From: Berberis thunbergii | Lineage: Eukaryota; Streptophyta; Magnoliopsida; Ranunculales; Berberidaceae | Length of the DNA: 64,000 nucleotides | Reading direction: 5' to 3' | Assembly: GCA_003290165.1 (NCBI GenBank) | Contig: QNQO01005788.1 | Location: 166,859-230,858 of the forward strand | In this document: positions 56,805 through 64,000 of the stretch, one piece after another | Position numbering within the stretch: position 1 is the stretch's first letter | Layout: the number at the start of each line of letters is the position of its first letter | The notes under the pieces: generated by a model | Seen by the model: the letters and a program-made list of their open reading frames with translations, nothing else | Told to the model about the DNA's origin: nothing | Database searches by the model: none | Translations under genes and position numbers: made by a program

Positions 56805-57480
56805 CACTCTCCTTCTAAAATCTCCAAGCCCGTTTATCGACAAGAGCTTGATTCATTTCTTTGAAAGGCCTAATTCCAAGGTCACACTTTTGAACACAAA
56901 ATCCAATTTTAAGGCATAAAATCCATTAGACTCCTCAATCCCTTTCCAAAGAAAAATTTGTAATAAATCCATCTTTTTGGCTATCGAATCTAGTGAATGA
57001 AGCACGAACAATACCGAGCATATTGGCGAAGGCCCTATGTAAACCTCCATCAGAGAGAAGTTCGCTACTCCAAATTGCCAACCTTTTTTTTATAGAAATC
57101 CAAACCCAGGTTTTCACATTTCCTTACTCCTCCAATTGCACCCCAAAGGCAGCCCGGAGTGTGTAGTCGGCAATGCTGCCACCTCACAACCAAACCACAT
57201 AGCCGTATCATGAGCAATGTTTAAATCCCCTAATCTCCGAATCCAGCTCTCAGTGAAGTTAATTCAGCCGCAAAGTAAAAGAAATTTGAGAACAAACTTA
57301 AAATCCGCACTTGTTGCAAGTATCCAAATTGAAGGTGGCATGCCTCCAGGACATCCCCACTCACCACTCACTTTGAACCTTGCAGAAAATGAATATCATA
57401 ACTCCTGCCCACCAACTTGCTAAGAGCCTAACTGCTATGATGAAATAAAGGGGAGAAGTGGGTCCCCTTGCCAAACATTC
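56805..57480 (-). pseudogene. LINE reverse transcriptase fragment, minus strand
   Basis: The C-terminal half of a plant LINE reverse transcriptase. Minus-strand pieces in order: GPTSPLYF-like (about 57450), VKTWVWISIKKRLAIWSSELLSDGG (57050-57115), NMLGIVRASFTRFDS (about 56990-57030), then in a shifted frame FLWKGIEESNGF (about 56925-56960), and finally IRPFKEMNQALVDKRAWRF (about 56812-56868), which matches the usual LGIRxLxxxNxALLxKWxWRF end. Frameshifts and stops are present. Confidence 0.65.
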
Positions 57481-57839
57481 CTATGGGATTTGAGAAATGC
57501 TCCATCATTCCTCTAACAAGGATAGGAATATTAATCATGAACAAGCGAATATGGATCCATTACTAACATCTCTCACCAAACCCCATCCTTGCATGTATAG
57601 AACTCCTTGACACATGGAAATAGACCTTGTCAAAGTCAACCTTGCGTACCAAGCCCAAATTGAGACAGTACCCTTGAATCAATAACCACATTGGCAATCA
57701 ACAACTAATCCCCATATATATCTTCCGTCCACAAAAGTAAATCATTGGCGAATAACACCTCATCCAATAAATGCATTCCCTACGAAGATAGGATCAACAA
57801 GTTGCATGACCTCATCTGGATTTCAAAAATCCCTCCTAG

Positions 57840-58440
57840 AGCTAACTTCCTCATCTGGATAGGTTAGCATGGCATGATCCTCACTGTGGAAAACATAGTC
57901 CACATCATCAGGAAGGGCCTCATTATTCCAAATCACTGCATCTTGTGTTCTATAACTGAACAATCTATTGATCATTTGTTGTTGGTGTGTCCTCTTCCTA
58001 GAGAGATTTGGCAGAGAGCTCTGGCTGAATTCCATATCAATGCTACTCTTCCCATGACTCTCCTTTCTTGGGTGGAAGTCTGGTCTTCTGCTTTCAGTTT
58101 GTCCCCAAATCCTCTGCTTTTGGCAGATGGTTCTGGGATAGGATGTTTCATGCAATTGTTTGGGTGCTTTGGAGGGAAAGGACACAACAGAACATTCAGG
58201 GGGGTCATAAATCTGTAGACAGATATTAAGATTACTCTTTGGCTTTGAAGTTGTAATTGGGAGAAATTCAGACATTCAATTCTCTGATTGTATGTTCATA
58301 TGGGACACTATAGTATTCAACACAGAGAACTGATGCATACTTTTGTGGAGTGTTGTTCAATGTTCTTATTCCACTGATCATTCTCATTTTTCTCTTCAAT
58401 GATACAATACACTTTCCTTTTTGCTGACATTAAATTAAAA
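57840..58440 (+). pseudogene. LINE 3' end with zf-RVT domain, plus strand
   Basis: A 5'-truncated LINE in the orientation opposite to its neighbour. The + frame 57874-58218 has the reverse-transcriptase zinc-binding domain: RKGLIIPNHCILCSITEQSIDHLLLVCPLPREIWQ with C-x2-C-x(n)-H-x(n)-C spacing. A 3' UTR and a TAA-repeat tail (58463-58527) follow. The minus-strand frame 57823-58275 is its shadow. Confidence 0.75.
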
Positions 58441-58462
58441 TTTAAAAAAACAAAATTAAAAT

Positions 58463-58485
58463 ATAATAATAATAATAATAAAATA

Positions 58486-58528
<43 letters not shown>

Positions 58529-58548
58529 GAAGAAGAAGAAGAAGAAGA
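58463..58548 (+). repeat. (TAA)n(GAA)n microsatellite
   Basis: A run of TAA/ATA trinucleotides with a few interruptions passes into seven GAA units. It directly follows the LINE 3' end and is probably its expanded tail. Confidence 0.9.
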
Positions 58549-58559
58549 GCTACAAGGAC

Positions 58560-59290
58560 TAGCGTGGCACAACTTTAAACAAACAAATGATAGCCTTTGG
58601 AGCCCTGAAAGACAAAATGGCCAAAATACTTTAATAAGACATAACAGTTATGGATTTAAACTTTATCAAAGGAGGGAAAATGTCCCTTGATGATACCATT
58701 TGGGCCTAGTACTTGAGATTGAAGACCCCAAATGTATGTGGTGTAGGACTGTCATGACCTAGTCTAATTGAATGAAATTCAGAGATGTCAAGGAATTGGA
58801 CAGAATAGACGATAATATAAAGGTTATTCATTTACAATGTGAACATGCAGAACATATACACTAGGTTATTATATAATCATTCAGACCGAATCACAATCCT
58901 AAAGTGATGTTCCTATACATGAATGGGAATGTCAATGATGTTTAGGCCTTAAATCCAATCCAGAGAAAAAATTTCAACATTCAATATGTCATTCAAGGTG
59001 TTAAAGGGTCAAATAGTGAAGTGTGAGTGATGTAATTGGCAGGTTTATATAGATAATAAGAAGTTTGTTTGGTGGTGAAAGAGAAGAATCCTAGATGAAA
59101 GGTTTAAAAAATCTTAGTCCAGAATTGAGGCGTGGCTTTTTCATGAGGTGTAAGGCGTATGATATTATAAAAAATCATTTGGATCGGTTGATACTTATTT
59201 ATCAATTGTTGAAACGCTTATGAGTCTAAGTCTCAGTTCATTAACTATAAGCCTCGCACCGGGGCGAGCTTCACAACATCTTTTAAACCA
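58560..59290. other. Intergenic sequence, no gene recognised
   Basis: AT-rich, with no long frames. It could include part of the minus-strand LTR that starts at 59582, whose left limit I cannot fix. Confidence 0.35.
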
Positions 59291-59299
59291 TACCTAGAT

Positions 59300-59660
59300 G
59301 AAACTAAGGAAAAATTCAAAGAAATGAGATAAAGGAAATAGAAATTGCCTTGGAATCTGATTAATTCTAAGCTACACTAAGCTGTGATAACCCTAAACAA
59401 GAGATAAATAAAATAGATTCCGTTACCACAACGTTCAACTTTATGCCTTATTTATAAGCTCAGAAGCTTCTTTGGCAAGTAAACTAATCTTAACCCTACT
59501 TTCGCTAATGCCCTAACTAATAACTAATATTGCTTTACTTGGCCCAATTACAACTAATAATAATTAATTACCCGTTACATCACCCTCCCCGGGTTGAAAA
59601 AGTTTGTCCTCGAGCTTGAAATCGAAGAAGTTCGATGAACCCAAGCAACCAGTTACCGAA
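59300..59660 (-). mobile_element. Ty3/gypsy 3' end: pol tail, PPT and LTR start, minus strand
   Basis: On the minus strand the sequence reads FDFKLEDKLF (about 59603-59632), then CCCGGGGAGGG as a polypurine tract (about 59583-59593), then TGATGTAACGGG (59582-59571) as the start of a 3' LTR. This pol-end/PPT/LTR arrangement is typical of chromovirus-like gypsy elements. The related LTR start TGATGTAAGTGGG recurs at 61267 and 62752 (minus strand). Confidence 0.55.
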
Positions 59661-60179
59661 CACGATGCTAAATGTACTCAAAGTAGTCGACCTCGAACCT
59701 TGCAGAATCACACGCATAAACTCGTGTCACAAAAATTTTCCAATATGGATCAACATAATCATCGCTACTCGCTGCTTTTGCCTCTATGGAAACCTCATTA
59801 TTCTCATGACCAAAAATAGGGAAAAAATCGCTCAAAAGTCAAATGGCTCACTTTTTGGAAGGCGAGTAAGTGTGACGGTGGAACCATATGAGACCTTGGA
59901 AGCCAGTGATCGAGGTGTGGCCAATGTCGTATCGTGTAGTATCACTATCATTTGCTGGTAGCTCTCTTCCTCGTGTTTTCTTGCTCTCTCCAGGCATCGA
60001 AAAATGGGGCAAGGCAGGCGCCCATCTGTTTTGCTAGATCTCTCAAAATTTATCCTAGTTTGTCTCAACATGCATCACAGTGGAGATGGTCGTGGTTGTA
60101 CATCACTAGCTGCTAGTAGTAGAGGTATAAGATAAACGAGCTCAAGTTCGAGGTAAAAGGATACATAGGTATATTGTGG

Positions 60180-61691
60180 TATAGGATAGTAAAATCGATT
60201 ATGGGTACTGGACACCGCGAGGTATCGGATTAGATTTGGGCTATATTGATATTAGTATGGGGACGGAGAATAGTATGGGTATGGATAGAGATAATAAAGA
60301 TATGGATATTGGGCATAATAGAAGTCACTTTTTTTTTGTTTACCATTTTTTAATTTAATGGTCACGTGTTCTCATAAGAACAGGGGGGGGGGTAAATAGC
60401 ATGTTGGGACAGGGACTAACTAATAAAATGGGATCAAGGGCTTATTCATAATTTCAAAAAAATGTCTTTCTTCTCCCACAGACTGCAACACAAAGAAGGG
60501 GAAGGAATTGTGCGCGGCCAGAAAGGGGTTTCATAGGGCGGCAACATGCAATGGGGATAGAGGCTAGGACACATCAGCTCAGTAGAGAGGGGGCGATGCC
60601 GGAAGCGGGCAAGGGGTGATGTGTGGCTGTATCTAGCAAGTCTGAATCAAATCTGCATTGGATTCATATCTAATTTTTGTGTGGCACGCTGCATGACGGC
60701 GTTGGTGTTGGAGGTTGTGCTGGTCGGAAGTAAGGACGGGGTGGGTGGATCAGACGATGATGAACGGGGTGGGTGGAGCAGACGATGATGAACGGGGTGG
60801 GTGGCTCCAGTAATTACTAGCAGATCTAAATCAAATCTTAAGGTGTAGATGTTGCGGATAATGGCTGGATTTGAGCGTGGTGGCAGCCCTGTTCAACTCG
60901 AAATCTGTGTTCTTTAATTATTTTTTGTTTTCTATCTTTTCTTCTTTCTCTTTCACGTCTCTTCAACAATCAATATTCTTCCTTTGAAACTCTTTCCAAA
61001 CCATTAATCAATAGAATCTTTGGCAATTGATAAATTCTAAGCTAAAACTAAAGCTACACTAAATTATGATAAACCCTAAACAGGAGATCAATAAAAAACA
61101 TAAATTTCATTAATCAATCAACCAACTATGCCTTATTTATAAGCTTAGTAACTTCTTTGGCAAGTGAACTAGCCCTAACCCTACTTTGGCTAATGCCCTA
61201 ACTAATATGAGCGTTATTATACTTGGCCCAATTACAAATGATACTAATTAATCACCCACTTACATCAGCATCACTCCAAAAGGTTTTACACCACTCCAAT
61301 CTCTAGAGAAATCAAAATTTTCATTCATTAGCATAATTTTTTCATCTCCAAAAAAAGAGTATAACAATCATTTTATGTATTATAGTTATTCAACCCCAGA
61401 ATAATCTCAATCACTGAAATAAATCAATAGTTATTATAAAAAAAATTCAATAGTTATTACTCATTACGACCATAACTACCTAAAACTAAACATAAGGACA
61501 TGTGTCTCACATGTCATAACTACCTAATAACTAAATAACTATAAACTAGAATAACTAAATGGACAACTCAAAAATTTGTCTAACAGAACTCCATGTTCAA
61601 TGGGCTAATCCACTGCTCCAATTGCAACCCGCATGCATATTTCTAGTGTGGATCCTTCATAATGTCATGCATGTGGGGTCTTCAACCATAG
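60180..61691. repeat. Direct duplication, unit 1 (about 1.5 kb)
   Basis: Collinear with 61692-63175 over its whole length. It starts TATAGGATAGTAAAAT and contains GGGTACTGGACACCGCGAGG, GCGGGCAAGGG, GTGTGGCACGCTGCATGACG, CTACACTAAATTATGATAAA and ATTTCTAGTGTGGATCC. It carries a small internal repeat (GAACGGGGTGGGTGG three times, about 60735-60800) that unit 2 lacks, and a GGGGGGGG run at 60384. No coding sense was found. Confidence 0.85.
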
Positions 61692-63175
61692 GTATCGGAT
61701 AGTAAAATTGATTATGGGTACTGGACACCGCGAGGTATTGGATTAGATTTGGGCTATATTGATATTGGTATGGGGACGGAGAATAGTATGGGTATGGATA
61801 GAGATAATAGAGATATGGATATTAGGCGTAATAGGAGTCGCTCATTTTTTTGTTTACCATTTTTTAATTTAATGGTCATGTGTTCTCGTAAGAACTGGGG
61901 CGTAAATAGCATTTTGGGACCAGGGACTAACTAATAAAATGGGATCAAGGGCTTATTCATAATTTCAAAAAAATGTCCCACAGACTGCAACACAAAAAAG
62001 GGGAAGTAATTGTGTGCGACCAGAAAGAGGTTTCGAAGAGCTGCAACATGTAATGGGGATAGAGGCTGGGACGCGTCGGCTCAGTAGAGACGGGGTGATG
62101 CCGGAAGCGGGCAAGGGTGATGTGGGGTCTGTGGGACTGTATCTGGCAAGTCTGAATCAAATCTGCATTGGAATCAAATCTAATTTCTGTGTGGCACGCT
62201 GCATGACGGCGCTAGTGTTGGAGGTTGTGCTTGTCGGAAGTAAGGACGAGGTGGGTAGATCAGACAATGATGGCAGTGGGTGGCTCCAGTAATTACTAGC
62301 AGATCTGAATCAGATCTTAAGGTGTAGATGTTGAGGATAATGGCTGGATTTGAGTGTGGTGGCAGCCCTGTTCAACTCAAAATCTGTGTTCTTTAATTAT
62401 TTTCTGTTTTCTATCTTTTCTTCTTTCTCTTTTCACGTCACGTCTCTTCAACAATCAATATTCTTCCTTCGAAACTCTTTCCAAACAATTAATCAATAGA
62501 ACCTTTGGTAATTGATAAATTCTAAGCTAAAACTAAAGCTACACTAAATTATGATAAACCCTAAACAGGAGATCAATAAAATAACATAAATTTCATTAAT
62601 CAATCAACCAACTATGCCTTATTTATAAGCTTCGTAACTTTTTGGCAAGTGAACTAGCCCTAACCCTACTTTGGCTAATGCCCTAACTAATATGAGCGTT
62701 ATTATACTTGGCCCAATTACAAATGATACTAATTAATCACCCACTTACATCATCATCACTCCAAAAGGTTTTACACCACTCCAATCTCTAGAGAAATCAA
62801 AATTTTCATTCATTAGCATAATTTTTCATCATCTCCAGAAAAAGAGTATAACAATCATTTTATGTACTATAGTTATTCATCCCCAGAATAATCTCAATCA
62901 CTGAAATAAATCAATAGTTATTATAAAAAAATTCAATAGTTATTACTCATTACGACCATAACTACCTAAAACTAAACTTAAGGACATGTGTCTCACATGT
63001 CATAACTACCTAATAACTAAATAACTATAAACTAGAATAACTAAATGGACGACTCAAAAATTTGTCTAACAGAACTCCATGTTCAATGGGCTATCCACTG
63101 CTCCAATTGCAACCCGCATGCATATTTCTAGTATGGATCCTTCATAATGTCATGCATGTGAGATCTTCAACCAAA
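61692..63175. repeat. Direct duplication, unit 2 (about 1.48 kb)
   Basis: The second copy follows head-to-tail with no spacer. It differs by scattered substitutions and small indels. The frame 62014-62292 lies in it and is broken in unit 1. Its last 400 bases form the left arm of an inverted repeat with 63276-63655. Confidence 0.85.
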
Positions 63176-63655
63176 GGTAGTAGGTCCAAATAGAATCATC
63201 AAACCATAAGGTTCACGACCTTTTCCGCCTTCTTTGATAAACTTTAAAACCATATTTATATCATCATCATTAGACAATATGAAGGATCCACACGAGAAAG
63301 ATGCATTCGAGTTGCAATTATTGAACTTGGATTTATGTGAAAAAACTCAGTCCATTTGGGCTGAATTTATGTTGGGTGTCTTTTTCGTTGTTCATTTAGT
63401 TATTTTAGTTTATAGTTATTCAATTATTAGGTAGTTATGACATGCGAGACATGTCCTTGTTAGTTGTTTTTACTTTTAGGTAGTTATGGTTGCAATCAAA
63501 ATAACCATTGATTTATTACAATGGATGAGATTATCCCGAGATGAATAACTAACTGCATAAAATGTAGTGTTGTAATTCTATTGGGAATTATGATGAAAAT
63601 TTATGCAAATGAAGAAAATTTTGAGTTCTCCTGAGATTGGAATGGAGTGATTGCA
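62762..63655. repeat. Imperfect inverted repeat, arms about 400 bp, about 105-bp spacer
   Basis: The sequence 62762-63168 recurs in reverse complement at about 63276-63655. The arms share AAGGATCCA(C/T)AC, GTTGCAATT, TAGTTTATAGTTATT, TAGGTAGTTATGACATG, GAGACA, GATTGAGATTAT/GATGAGATTAT, GATGAATAAC, ATTATGMTGAAAA and GAGATTGGA(G/A)TG in the same order. Transcription through it would give a long hairpin. Confidence 0.8.
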
Positions 63656-64000
63656 AGTTAATTTCTCTCAATCTACCCCAATAATTTGAATTTTTGCTTA
63701 GTTCCATATAGGATTCTTTTCTGTCACCACAATGTCACCACAATGCAGACTTGTTATTATCTATATACACATGTTCAACACATCACTCACATTTCACAGT
63801 CTCACAATCTACATTGACCCTCCAAACTCCATCACATGTTGATTGTTGAACTTGTTTCCAGTTTTGATTAAAGAACAAAGCATCATTGATTTTCCATTCC
63901 TACAAAGGAACTCTTGTGGTTCAATCTGAAATGTTCTATAAATTTCTATCGTTGTGTTCTATATTGTTACTTTGTAAATGAGTATTATCCAATGCACTTC
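63656..64000. other. Window end, no gene recognised
   Basis: AT-rich sequence after the inverted repeat with a short ATGTCACCACA duplication near 63730. No coding or RNA signal was seen before the window edge. Confidence 0.4.

Noticed and set aside
57823..58275. Minus-strand 150-codon frame
   Set aside because: It is the shadow of the plus-strand LINE zf-RVT coding region, which has recognisable C-C-H-C spacing.

Overview
The window looks like nuclear DNA of a flowering plant, probably a eudicot. It is AT-rich, has plant-type GT-AG introns, carries a chloroplast calcium-sensing receptor (CAS) gene, and is filled with plant transposon families: Ty1/copia, Ty3/gypsy of the Athila/Tat type, hAT, Mutator-like, CACTA, LINE and SINE. 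No sequence search was possible. Family names come from recognised motifs and from element ends and target-site duplications (TSDs) read by eye.

Region 1 (1-21660) is a Russian-doll nest. A decayed Ty1/copia element (5' end, gag, protease, integrase, start of RT) is split twice. A RICESLEEPER-like hAT transposon (2474-7098, TSD CACACACT) sits between protease and integrase. A Ty3/gypsy composite (7975-20719, TSD ACCAT/ACCCT) sits between integrase and RT. The composite has the order LTR-internal-LTR-internal-LTR. Both internal regions appear to share a deletion of RT, RNase H and most of integrase. Its middle LTR carries a Mutator-like MITE (12507-13706, TSD TTTCTTATT) and a hAT element (14445-16260, TSD CTTTTTAC). 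That hAT holds a second, smaller hAT (14635-15732) related to the large one at 2474. The third LTR carries a SINE.

Region 2 (22600-32800) is the genic island, with two apparently intact minus-strand genes. CAS (six exons, 398 aa) encodes a thylakoid protein with one membrane span and a rhodanese-like domain. The second (six exons, 343 aa) encodes an unnamed coiled-coil protein with a C-terminal membrane anchor. Between them lie a roughly 305-bp tandem repeat, a 105-bp tandem duplication and a degenerate tRNA-Asn.

Region 3 (33400-53690) starts with the gag-like remnant of a 'putative gypsy type transposon'. A large CACTA element follows (37314 to about 53686) with many palindromic subterminal repeats. 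On its minus strand it carries a PTTA (TNP1-like) gene and then intron-containing, frameshifted fragments of at least five unrelated host genes, all in the same orientation: an amidase (FAAH-like), clathrin heavy chain, a phytepsin-type aspartic protease exon lying between clathrin exons, an ABCB-type transporter, and mitochondrial pyruvate dehydrogenase kinase. This is a Pack-CACTA architecture and the most notable structure in the window. A 4-kb solo LTR (TSD TGCAT) is nested inside it.

Region 4 (53690-64000) is repeat debris: two LINE fragments facing opposite ways, a TAA/GAA microsatellite, a minus-strand gypsy 3' end, a 1.5-kb direct duplication, and a roughly 400-bp inverted repeat at the right edge. 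No functional host gene was recognised there.
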